The notes beneath the pieces were generated by a model, which had not been told where the DNA came from, ran no database searches, and was given only the letters and a program-made list of their open reading frames with translations. A program made the position numbers and the translations under genes. From contig JANRIC010000159.1 of the NCBI GenBank assembly GCA_033765345.1, positions 1 to 64,000 of the forward strand: a stretch of DNA of 64,000 nucleotides, written 5' to 3'. The stretch comes from JANRIC01 sp033765345. GTDB taxonomy: Bacteria > Bacteroidota > Bacteroidia > Cytophagales > Microscillaceae. Positions 1 through 7,881 of the stretch are shown here, in pieces (within the stretch, counting starts at the first letter, position 1; every line of letters begins with the position of its first letter).

Positions 1-120
1 TTAGAAGGTTTAGAAAAACTCATCGCCTTTCAAGAAATAGCTTTACAAATGAAAGAACAACATATTGCTATGGAAGATATACAAGAATTTTTAGATAATC
101 TTAAACTTAATAAAAAATGA
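1..120 (+). CDS. C-terminal end of an unknown protein (partial)
   Basis: Frame 1 is open from the window edge to a TGA at 118-120 and encodes 39 residues ending in LKLNKK. The tail is rich in Glu, Gln and Leu and probably helical. Its stop overlaps the next start in an ATGA arrangement, so the two genes are translationally coupled and belong to one operon. The fragment is too short to identify. Confidence 0.6.
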   Translation, partial: LEGLEKLIAFQEIALQMKEQHIAMEDIQEFLDNLKLNKK

Positions 121-500
121 CTTCTCCGAAGTTATCAGAATCTTATAAAATTTCAAATTTACACATGATTCACGGAGGAAGCCAAATCATCCATCAATCT
201 ATTCTGCAATTGGTAGTGGATAAAGCCCGTGAAACAGTTCAACAATCCAGAGGTGCTTATACACAATTTGACAACTTATTAGAGCCTTTATCACACTGGA
301 AACATGCCCATTATCGCAATTTATCGAGTATGTTGGATATACCCTTGAGTACGCTTAAGTATTATTTTCAAAAGGGCGAAAGTCTTAAAACTCAAAATCG
401 GAAAAAAATTTTAGAGTTTATGCAAGTACAGCATTGGGAGAATATAGAGAAAGAAGCACTTTATAAAATCTTTCAAGATAAAATTGAAAACTCTAAATAA
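117..500 (+). CDS. Hypothetical protein, 127 aa, possible helix-turn-helix
   Basis: I do not recognise this family. It is soluble, with no signal peptide or membrane segment. Residues about 75-100 (LSSMLDIPLSTLKYYFQKGE) resemble a helix-turn-helix, so a regulatory role is possible but unproven. It overlaps the preceding gene by 4 bases and lies 27 bases before the VKOR-thioredoxin gene, which suggests it is the second gene of an operon leading into the peptide-maturation cluster. The phase and coupling make it a real gene; the function is open. Confidence 0.6.
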   Translation: MTSPKLSESYKISNLHMIHGGSQIIHQSILQLVVDKARETVQQSRGAYTQFDNLLEPLSHWKHAHYRNLSSMLDIPLSTLKYYFQKGESLKTQNRKKILEFMQVQHWENIEKEALYKIFQDKIENSK

Positions 501-527
501 CCTTCAATTAATTCTTAAGTCTGAACT

Positions 528-2231
528 ATGCTATTCAAATCATCTTATTTTCCTCAAAAAGGATATTCCGATAATATTAGGGCGGTTCTCCAAAATATTT
601 TGGCAACCATTAGGGTTCAGGTAAGTAATACTACACTTAAACAGTTTATACAAAGTCACCCTGATTTCCCAAGTTTAGCAACCATTGAGGATGCCTTACA
701 GGCTTGGAAAATACCTCACATGGTTATCCAAATTTCTGCCGATCAATTGCATGAAATTCCTCTTCCGGCAATTGCACACTTTTCCAAGCAGGGAGGGTAT
801 TTTGTGATGCTTCAAAATATTCAGGGTAAACAAGTCCGGTATCTTGACCCAGCCCGAGGCTGGCAGGAAGAATCTGTATCAGAGTTTGCTTCTCAATGGA
901 CAGGTATTACGCTAATTTTAGAAGCTCAACAAGATTCGGGAGAAGATAATTATGCTGTGAATCGCCGAAAAGAGATTTTGAATTGGTTGAGGATTCCGAT
1001 TTTAGGTACTTTGCTTGCCATACTCTTAGTTTGTGTTCTGATTTGGAGTATAAGCCACCCAAGCAGTCTAAGCACTTTAGGGATTACTTTGATGATCAGC
1101 AAACTATTAGGTATAGCACTTTGTGTAAACCTACAAAAGCTTGAAAGAGGAAGTCATTCGGCTTTTCTTCAAAAAGTATGTCAGCTTACAACTCAAAGTA
1201 ATTGTGAGGCAGTGCTACAATCTCAAGCTGCTAAAATATACGGTACAATTGGAATGAGTGATTTGGGTTTGTTCTATTTTTTGGGAGGGATATTGAGCCT
1301 TAGTCTAGGGCTACTCACCGGGCAAACCCCTGGACTGGCTTTCGGATTAAGTGTACTGAGTATGTTGGCACTTCCTTATACTATATTTTCTATTTACTAC
1401 CAAGGGCAGATTTTAAAGCAATGGTGTCCTTTGTGCCTGGCTGTACAGGCGGTTCTTTGGGCAGAATTCCTGACAGCATACCTTTTTAGAGGTTTTGATA
1501 GAGGAAATTTTGACTATCAAGTGATTCTCTTGGGAGGTATAGGCTTTGCAGGAGCTTTGAGCATACTTTTAATGCGTTCTTTACCTAAAGATGAGGATTC
1601 TGAGGAAAAGGTTTTTTATCTGGAAAGAACCTTTAGTAAATTTCGTCGCCGGGTAGATATTTTTCTGACCTTATGGAAGCAGGAGGAAAGTTTTAATCCT
1701 GAAGGTTTTGAGAAAGAATGGATTATAGGTAATCCTACAGCACCGCTAAGTCTTTCTGCAATTTTCAATTTATCCTGTGGGGCTTGCGCCAAAACTTATC
1801 AAGAGATAGAAAAATTACTCAATCAATTTCCTGACGATCTAAAGGTAATTGTCCGTTTGGCAAATCCTCCCGAATCACAGCGGTTTGATTATCCGATTTC
1901 TAAGCACCTGTTGGCTTTACTCGTCACACAGGGCTCAGACCAAGCCTGGCAAATGCTTCGGGCATGGTATGAAAAACCTTTCCTAGATTTGTCGTTTTGG
2001 CAAGCAAATTTTCCTGTAGAAGTTTTTGATGAAGACGAAGTAATAGCTCTGTGGCAATTACACATCAATTGGATAAACCAAAGAAACATCCATACTACCC
2101 CCGCATTATTTTTAGAGCATAGAAAAATTCCTGACTACTATACCCTGGAAGACCTCACATATCTTATTCCAGGTCTACGAAAAGAAATCCTTACTAAGAC
2201 TATGGATAAATTACCAAATATTATTCGTTAA
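528..2231 (+). CDS. VKOR-thioredoxin fusion with degenerate N-terminal C39-like domain
   Basis: This is a 567-residue inner-membrane thiol oxidoreductase. Residues about 1-135 resemble a C39 peptidase-like domain, but the catalytic Cys is missing and the usual His is replaced (GGYFVML); only the Asp context YLDPARG (107) remains, so it is probably non-catalytic and may bind peptides. Residues about 150-350 hold several membrane helices and the VKOR cysteines: a loop pair (C218, C226) and CPLC (300-303). Residues about 395-560 form a DsbA/thioredoxin-like domain with CGAC (417-420). The family makes disulfides in secreted proteins. Placement just before a Cys-containing RiPP precursor suggests it oxidises, or keeps redox control of, the exported peptide. 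The domain calls are firm; the peptide link is inference. Confidence 0.85.
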   Translation: MLFKSSYFPQKGYSDNIRAVLQNILATIRVQVSNTTLKQFIQSHPDFPSLATIEDALQAWKIPHMVIQISADQLHEIPLPAIAHFSKQGGYFVMLQNIQGKQVRYLDPARGWQEESVSEFASQWTGITLILEAQQDSGEDNYAVNRRKEILNWLRIPILGTLLAILLVCVLIWSISHPSSLSTLGITLMISKLLGIALCVNLQKLERGSHSAFLQKVCQLTTQSNCEAVLQSQAAKIYGTIGMSDLGLFYFLGGILSLSLGLLTGQTPGLAFGLSVLSMLALPYTIFSIYYQGQILKQWCPLCLAVQAVLWAEFLTAYLFRGFDRGNFDYQVILLGGIGFAGALSILLMRSLPKDEDSEEKVFYLERTFSKFRRRVDIFLTLWKQEESFNPEGFEKEWIIGNPTAPLSLSAIFNLSCGACAKTYQEIEKLLNQFPDDLKVIVRLANPPESQRFDYPISKHLLALLVTQGSDQAWQMLRAWYEKPFLDLSFWQANFPVEVFDEDEVIALWQLHINWINQRNIHTTPALFLEHRKIPDYYTLEDLTYLIPGLRKEILTKTMDKLPNIIR

Positions 2232-2327
2232 GAAAGTTGCTGAATTTTTCTTATAAAGCATTGATTATCAGTAGAAAATGTTTTTATTTTTTTATTAGTC
2301 TTGGTAAAAATTATAAAATGTTAATTC

Positions 2328-2335
2328 TAATTTTG
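2328..2335 (+). promoter_or_regulatory. Candidate -7 promoter element for the peptide cluster
   Basis: TAATTTTG matches the Bacteroidota -7 consensus TAnnTTTG and lies 35 bases before the precursor ATG. The nearest upstream TTG is 24 bases away, slightly long for the -33 element. The region 2232-2369 is otherwise AT-rich and non-coding. Confidence 0.35.
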
Positions 2336-2369
2336 AAGCAAAATATTTTTCATTTAAACACAATAAAAT

Positions 2370-2612
2370 ATGTCTAAATCAAAATTTGAAAGCATTTATG
2401 CAGAAAAATTTAAAGGATATGAATTATCCAAAGAAAGCTTATTGAATCTTGTTGGATCGGGGTGTGGATCTGCCCCCAATACTGGTCCAGGAACTTCCGG
2501 AAACGGAGATGCTCCAGGTGATACGACTGGTGGTGGTGAAACTGCTTGTTGGGGAGAATTAGGATATGGAGGTCTTTGTGGATTTGTCAAAGATATTGCA
2601 CCAGTTACCTGA
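2370..2612 (+). CDS. RiPP precursor peptide of the grasp-with-spasm type
   Basis: This 80-residue protein has a charged, helical leader (about 1-29, with ELSKESLLNLVGSG) and a Gly-, Thr- and Pro-rich core with three cysteines (C32, C60, C70). The GSG at the leader end resembles a double-glycine-type site for a C39 peptidase, and such a peptidase-transporter is encoded downstream. It sits directly before ATP-grasp and SPASM maturase genes, the usual place for the substrate of a grasp-with-spasm system. Which residues are modified cannot be seen from sequence. The core contains acidic residues (D, E) and Ser/Thr that an ATP-grasp ligase could join. The call rests on context plus leader shape. 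Confidence 0.75.
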   Translation: MSKSKFESIYAEKFKGYELSKESLLNLVGSGCGSAPNTGPGTSGNGDAPGDTTGGGETACWGELGYGGLCGFVKDIAPVT

Positions 2613-2645
2613 TTTTTTTTTTTAATTTGTTAAATAGTAATTGAG

Positions 2646-2667
2646 TTACCCGATTTAGTTCGGGTAA
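2646..2667 (+). promoter_or_regulatory. Hairpin between precursor and maturase genes
   Basis: An 8-bp perfect stem (TTACCCGA / TCGGGTAA, 6-base loop) lies 34 bases after the precursor stop and 36 bases before the ATP-grasp gene. No long T-run follows, so it looks more like an attenuator or mRNA-stabilising hairpin than a strong terminator. It would give more precursor than enzyme, a common RiPP arrangement. Confidence 0.5.
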
Positions 2668-2702
2668 ATTTAAAAATCCTTTTAGATTAATTTTTGCACC
2701 AA

Positions 2703-3695
2703 ATGATATTAATAATTTCTGAGGAAGAAGATATAAGCACCAATATCGTTATTGACTGGTTACATTTTTATGGCCAAAATTTTATAAGGGTAAATAAAGA
2801 AGATAAGATATTCATCAAAAAGTTTCATATACATAATAATTCTATAAAATTTGAATTTATTCATAAAAATCAATTTTATGATTCTGATTCCATATTAAGC
2901 GTATGGAATCGTAGAGGTACATTATTTCCAAAGAGATATATAGAAATGTCAGACATATCTTCGCTTGATTTAAGAAATGCTCTTGTGGAACCTTTATCAA
3001 GGGATTATATTTCTTTAGTAAATTATTTACACTATTTTTTTGAACGAAAAGAAATCATTGGTAAAATGTATAATAGAAATATTAACAAACTTATGTGCCT
3101 TCATATTGCCAAAGACTGTGGTATGGAAATCCCAGAAACACTTGTGAGTAATGAAAAACAGGAGATCATTAATTTCGCCCAAAAGCATTTCAAAAAAGGT
3201 ATCATTACTAAGGGAATTCAAGAAACTATATTTTTTGATTTAAATAATACTACCACTTACGCTGCCAAAACTGAAAGTGTAGATGCAGAAGATTTAAAGG
3301 AGTTACCTGATGAGTTTTTCCCTCTTTTGATTCAGGACAAAATTCCGAAAAAGTATGAACTAAGAATATTTTTCCTAAACGATGAGCTTTATACAATGGC
3401 TATTTTTTCACAATTTGATGAGCAAACTTCTACTGATTTTAGAAATTATAATTATAAAAAACCTAATAGAACAATTCCTTATATACTACCTCCTGAAATA
3501 AGGAATAAACTTATTCAATTCATGCACCAAGTAGACCTGAATACAGGCTCTATTGATATGATTCTTACACCAGATAATCGTTATATTTTTTTAGAAGTCA
3601 ATCCAGTGGGGCAGTTTGGTATGGTATCTTATCCTTGTAATTATGGAATTGAGAAAAAAATTGCTGAAATATTAATTCAATGTAATTCTTTTTAA
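2703..3695 (+). CDS. gwsG: ATP-grasp peptide maturase, grasp-with-spasm type
   Basis: This 330-residue ATP-grasp ligase opens with MILIISEEEDIS and a WNRRG stretch near residue 73, both typical of the GwsG family, and ends with the ATP-grasp metal-binding region (GSIDMILTP...FLEVNPVGQFG). Such enzymes use ATP to activate an acidic side chain of the precursor and join it to a hydroxyl or amine, giving ester or amide cross-links. I chose the ATG at 2703; an in-frame TTG at 2694 would add three residues but is less likely. It follows the precursor and is followed within 2 bases by the next small gene. Confidence 0.85.
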   Translation: MILIISEEEDISTNIVIDWLHFYGQNFIRVNKEDKIFIKKFHIHNNSIKFEFIHKNQFYDSDSILSVWNRRGTLFPKRYIEMSDISSLDLRNALVEPLSRDYISLVNYLHYFFERKEIIGKMYNRNINKLMCLHIAKDCGMEIPETLVSNEKQEIINFAQKHFKKGIITKGIQETIFFDLNNTTTYAAKTESVDAEDLKELPDEFFPLLIQDKIPKKYELRIFFLNDELYTMAIFSQFDEQTSTDFRNYNYKKPNRTIPYILPPEIRNKLIQFMHQVDLNTGSIDMILTPDNRYIFLEVNPVGQFGMVSYPCNYGIEKKIAEILIQCNSF

Positions 3696-3697
3696 TT

Positions 3698-3898
3698 ATG
3701 GCATCAGAAAAATACTTTGCTGATCAAATCTCAGAAGAAAAATATAATAAATTTCCTATTGGGTTTAAGAAATTAAAACTTTATGATCAAAAGAATAATT
3801 TTGAAGGTTTATGTGTAGAATTATATTCTACTAACAAGCAATCTTTAGAACTTCCGATGAGACCTATAGCCAAATGTGTTAATTATTATGAAATTTAA
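3698..3898 (+). CDS. Small hypothetical protein inside the RiPP cluster
   Basis: It encodes 66 residues, begins 2 bases after the ATP-grasp stop and ends 12 bases before the SPASM gene, so it is almost certainly co-transcribed. It has no leader-like Gly-Gly site, no signal peptide and only two cysteines (GLCVELY and AKCVNYYE). It is acidic-basic mixed with many Tyr and Lys. It could be a peptide-recognition partner or a second substrate. I do not recognise it. Confidence 0.6.
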   Translation: MASEKYFADQISEEKYNKFPIGFKKLKLYDQKNNFEGLCVELYSTNKQSLELPMRPIAKCVNYYEI

Positions 3899-3910
3899 GT
3901 AAATATTCTT

Positions 3911-4930
3911 ATGCAAAACAAGTATTTTAAATTGTTTACCTGTTGTAAAATAGTAAAGGGATATGGACGAAGCCTTATTTGCGATTTACAAAGAAATCAG
4001 TATCATTTTATCCCCAATAAACTTGTTGAAATCTTAAACTTTCACGCCAATCATACTATTGGAGATATTCAAAAAATATACGGTCAAGAAAATGAAGCTC
4101 GTATTGAAGAATATTTTCATTTTTTACTCTCTTACGAATATATATTTCTTTGCAGTAAAGACGAACTAAATAAATTCCCAGATATTAACGAGATTTACGA
4201 TCAACCCACATTGATAGATAATGCCCTTATAGATCATAATCAATCTAGTAAACATGATTATCAGAAGTTATTCAACCAACTATCATATATGAATTGTAAG
4301 TTTATACAGTTGAGATTCTATGATTTAATTGATTTTGTTGAACTTGAGAAAACTCTAAGTTATTTGGAAGGCTTGAGAATTATCTATGTTGAAGTCTATA
4401 TGAAATACCCTAAAGATTTTTCTGAAGCCTATTGTTTAAATTTGCTAAATAAATTTCCCAGGTTAAGAAACCTAGTGTTTCATTCCGCACCTAAAAACCA
4501 ATTTATAAATCAAGAAAACCATAATGCCGCTTTTTGGCTTCTGACTCAGGAGATAACATCTAATCATCATTGTGGATTTATCTCAATGGAATATTTTACA
4601 ATACATTTACACACATTTAACCTAAGCAAATCTTACAATAGCTGTTTATACAAAAAACTCAGCATTGACACCAATGGCGACATCAAAAATTGCCCATCTA
4701 TGCTGGAGGTTTATGGGAACATTTATCAGGGAGATTCATTATATAGTGCTTTGATGAAAAAAGATTTCAAACAATATTGGGAAATCAACAAAGACCAGAT
4801 AGAGATTTGCAAAGACTGTGAATTCCGTTATATCTGTACGGATTGTCGGGCTTTTATTCAAAACCCGGATGATCGCTATTCTAAACCTTCCAAATGTAGT
4901 TATGATCCCTATACTACTACCTGGAAGTAA
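3911..4930 (+). CDS. gwsS: SPASM-domain peptide maturase, grasp-with-spasm type
   Basis: The 339-residue protein has a classic C-terminal SPASM cysteine set: C245, C261, C300, C303, C309, C312 and C329, able to hold auxiliary iron-sulfur clusters. The N-terminal two thirds show alternating strand/helix character as in a radical SAM barrel, but there is no CxxxCxxC motif for the SAM cluster. Related grasp-with-spasm proteins are annotated as maturases on the basis of the SPASM domain and their ATP-grasp neighbour. It probably acts with the preceding ATP-grasp enzyme on the 2370-2612 peptide; whether it is a redox enzyme or a binding partner is open. Confidence 0.85.
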   Translation: MQNKYFKLFTCCKIVKGYGRSLICDLQRNQYHFIPNKLVEILNFHANHTIGDIQKIYGQENEARIEEYFHFLLSYEYIFLCSKDELNKFPDINEIYDQPTLIDNALIDHNQSSKHDYQKLFNQLSYMNCKFIQLRFYDLIDFVELEKTLSYLEGLRIIYVEVYMKYPKDFSEAYCLNLLNKFPRLRNLVFHSAPKNQFINQENHNAAFWLLTQEITSNHHCGFISMEYFTIHLHTFNLSKSYNSCLYKKLSIDTNGDIKNCPSMLEVYGNIYQGDSLYSALMKKDFKQYWEINKDQIEICKDCEFRYICTDCRAFIQNPDDRYSKPSKCSYDPYTTTWK

Positions 4931-5012
4931 TTTTACTTTATAAAGATTTCTTTACCTGTTGCCACAGAATAAGTATAAATATTTGTTGCAGACACAAATT
5001 TTCAAAAGTATC

Positions 5013-7778
5013 ATGAAAGCCCTGTTCAATTTTGTATTATTTATTCTTTCTATAAGCACGATTATTTCGGATGCTTATGCCCAAAAAACCTCAGATATTT
5101 GGTATTTCGGCGTGGGTGCAGGGATCAAATTTGAAGAGACCGGGCTCAAGGTACTTACTGATAGTAAAATGCGTGAGAAATCTGGCGGTTGTGCTACTAT
5201 GACCGATGATGCCGGGAATTTACTTTTCTATACGGATGGACGTAGTGTTTGGAATCGGGAGCATCAGCTCATGGCAAATGGCGATTCTCTTTCTAAAAGT
5301 GAGCATAATGAGGTAATAATTGTTCCCTTACCTGGTCAAAAAAACTATTATTATATCCTTACCGTCGCTAATGAATTTGTAAAAGATCAACCCATCTGTC
5401 TTTCCAAACTTTTTTATAGTGTAGTAGATACTAAAGGTGATAAAGGGAAAGGTATCTTAGTGGTCAAAAATCGGTTGATCACAGGGCCTGTGATCAACCC
5501 AATTTGTGCTGTCAAGCACGCGAATGGCAAAGATATATGGATTCTGGCACAACAGTGGAATTCCCCCACTTTCCTGGCATATCTTTTAACAGAGCAAGGC
5601 TTTCAAAACCTGAAACATCCCATTGTGAGTGAGGTAGGGGCGATCCATCCCGGATATGGTGTATTTGGAGAATTAAGTATAAATCCCCAGGGAGACAGAC
5701 TGGCTAAGAGCCTTGAAGGGGCGCAGCATAAAGATAAACTCTTCGAGTGTTATAAATTCTCATCTTCAACAGGAAAAGTTTCAGAACCACTCACATTTTA
5801 TGAGCCTTTGGATTTTGCTTGGTCAACACACGGAATAGAATTTTCTCCGGATGGGAAAAAGTTATATTGTGTTTTACAAGAAAAAATTTATCAATTTGAT
5901 GTTCAAATTTACAGCCAGGTGTCTATTCAAAACTCAAAAACCCTGATTAAATCATTACCACAAAGTGATTTCTCCAATAGGTTCACTGATTTAGAGCTAG
6001 GTCCAGATGGACGTATATATCTGGCTCAGATGGATTCTCCTTTTCTTTCTATTATCAAATCTCCAAACCTAAGTGGAGAACAATGCGAATTTGTTTATCA
6101 AGGAATTTTTTTAAAAGGAAGAAAGGTTTATTGGAGTTTACCCAAAAAGCCTAAATTTTTGTATTCACTACATAAAATCGATCAAAAAAACACAGAACTG
6201 ACCACTCGACCCAACGAACGAATTAGCCTTGAGTTACTTTTTGAAGACCACCAAAATGAATCTTCCGTATATCCACCTCATCTTGAAATTCTCAAAAAAA
6301 TAGCCGATACAGTCGGGGCTCAATATCAGGGTTATGTGAAAATTACTCCCTATATAAATTCTCCCAGAGATACTACTTATAACCAACACCATATTAAAGC
6401 ACTAAAAAATCAATTACAACAATTTGGATTGGTTAGTGACCAAATCATCATTGCCCAAGAATCTATTTTAGCCGCTTCATCTTCAAAAAATTCACAAAAA
6501 TTTGATTTTCTGATTAGTCAAATGATACATGATACTTTGGTGGTTAATACTTTTGATATTCTTAAATTTAATGAAATTTTGGGACAATCTAGAGAAAGTA
6601 TATATTCCTCTTATTTAAGCCTGAAGAAACAGGCAGATCAAAATAATCCTTCCCTAGAGAATTTTAGGGTAATATTTTATCAGGCATTGAGTTGGTTAGC
6701 AAGCTTTGTAGGAGCTTATGAAGAAGCTCAAGAGTTTCACCAAAAGTCTCAGCCCATCCCCAAAAATAAATCTCAAGAGCTTAATGTTGAAAATAAATTA
6801 AAAGTCTTGGAAGCCAAGGAGGCAATTAACACAATTGCTCGTGAACATTCCCTGATTTTTATCAATGAAGCTCATCATATCCCCCAACATAGAGCTTTTG
6901 TAAGCCAAATACTGCCTATTCTTTACAAGCAAGGATTTCGATATTTGGCTTTGGAAGCCCTTGCCATAGAAGATAGTTCAATTCAACAACGCAAATACCC
7001 GGAACTCAATTCCGGTGCTTATATTGGGGAACCCATCTTTGGTGATCTGGTTCGCCAGGCTCTTCGCTTGGGTTTTACTTTAATCCCTTATGAAATTAGA
7101 AATCCTGATTCTTCTTTCGTGAATTATGGCGTAGAAATAACGGATGAATGGTCTTTAAGGGATTGGACACAAGCCGCTAATCTTTATCAAAGAACTCTAC
7201 AAAAAGACCCGAAAGCCAAGGTATTGGTACTGGCAGGTTATGGACATATTGCCGAGAAGCCCTTACCGAATTTTATGCCTATGGCTTATTTTTTAAAAAA
7301 AATTAGTGGCAAAGACCCTTTTACCATCAATCAAACTTTTGATATGGGTTTCTCTAAAACAGATTACGAAAAGATTTTTGCACGATTGAATCTTTTGCAA
7401 GCTAATGAAAAGCAATTTTTTTTTCTACAAGAAGATCAAAAGGAGGGGTTTTGGGTAAATCCTACAGACAGCAACTACTTTGATGCTATTCTTTTGCATA
7501 CACCAACTCATTATGAAAAAAGGCGCCCCAATTGGATGAGAGGTTTAAATGGACGAAAAGAAATAGAGCTTTCTATACAGGTGAAAAATTTACAACCTCC
7601 TTTTCTCGTACAAGCATTCTATACACAAGAATCGGATATGGCTGTTCCAATAGAGCAATTTGAAGTTAGAAAAGAAAATGACCTGCCAGTATTATTATTA
7701 CCTGTTGGAAATTTTAAAATAAAAATTCTTGATCCACAAAATCAAGTAATCTTCGAATACATCATTAATTTGGATTAA
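5013..7778 (+). CDS. Secreted propeller-like protein with ChaN/EreA-like C-terminal domain
   Basis: I start it at the ATG at 5013 because this gives a clean signal peptide (MKALFNFVLFILSI...AYAQ); an upstream start at 4959 would add 18 residues. The 921-residue protein has an N-terminal region (about 20-360) of the kind found in Bacteroidota PD40/propeller proteins (GNLLFYTDGRSVWN, SPDGKKLYCV). A later part (about 590-780) resembles the ChaN/TraB/erythromycin-esterase group: IFINEAHHIPQHRA, LALEALA and VLAGYGHI. This fold includes hydrolases and haem-binding proteins. It lies between maturases and exporter of the RiPP cluster, so it may process or give tolerance to the product, but that is inference. 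Confidence 0.65.
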   Translation: MKALFNFVLFILSISTIISDAYAQKTSDIWYFGVGAGIKFEETGLKVLTDSKMREKSGGCATMTDDAGNLLFYTDGRSVWNREHQLMANGDSLSKSEHNEVIIVPLPGQKNYYYILTVANEFVKDQPICLSKLFYSVVDTKGDKGKGILVVKNRLITGPVINPICAVKHANGKDIWILAQQWNSPTFLAYLLTEQGFQNLKHPIVSEVGAIHPGYGVFGELSINPQGDRLAKSLEGAQHKDKLFECYKFSSSTGKVSEPLTFYEPLDFAWSTHGIEFSPDGKKLYCVLQEKIYQFDVQIYSQVSIQNSKTLIKSLPQSDFSNRFTDLELGPDGRIYLAQMDSPFLSIIKSPNLSGEQCEFVYQGIFLKGRKVYWSLPKKPKFLYSLHKIDQKNTELTTRPNERISLELLFEDHQNESSVYPPHLEILKKIADTVGAQYQGYVKITPYINSPRDTTYNQHHIKALKNQLQQFGLVSDQIIIAQESILAASSSKNSQKFDFLISQMIHDTLVVNTFDILKFNEILGQSRESIYSSYLSLKKQADQNNPSLENFRVIFYQALSWLASFVGAYEEAQEFHQKSQPIPKNKSQELNVENKLKVLEAKEAINTIAREHSLIFINEAHHIPQHRAFVSQILPILYKQGFRYLALEALAIEDSSIQQRKYPELNSGAYIGEPIFGDLVRQALRLGFTLIPYEIRNPDSSFVNYGVEITDEWSLRDWTQAANLYQRTLQKDPKAKVLVLAGYGHIAEKPLPNFMPMAYFLKKISGKDPFTINQTFDMGFSKTDYEKIFARLNLLQANEKQFFFLQEDQKEGFWVNPTDSNYFDAILLHTPTHYEKRRPNWMRGLNGRKEIELSIQVKNLQPPFLVQAFYTQESDMAVPIEQFEVRKENDLPVLLLPVGNFKIKILDPQNQVIFEYIINLD

Positions 7779-7881
7779 AATTACAGTTTTAATATTTATT
7801 CCAAGCCTACTAAATATAACTATGACCCCTACATGCTTGGGGAGAAGAAAATTTAAGTAATAATCCTTTACACGGTCAATA

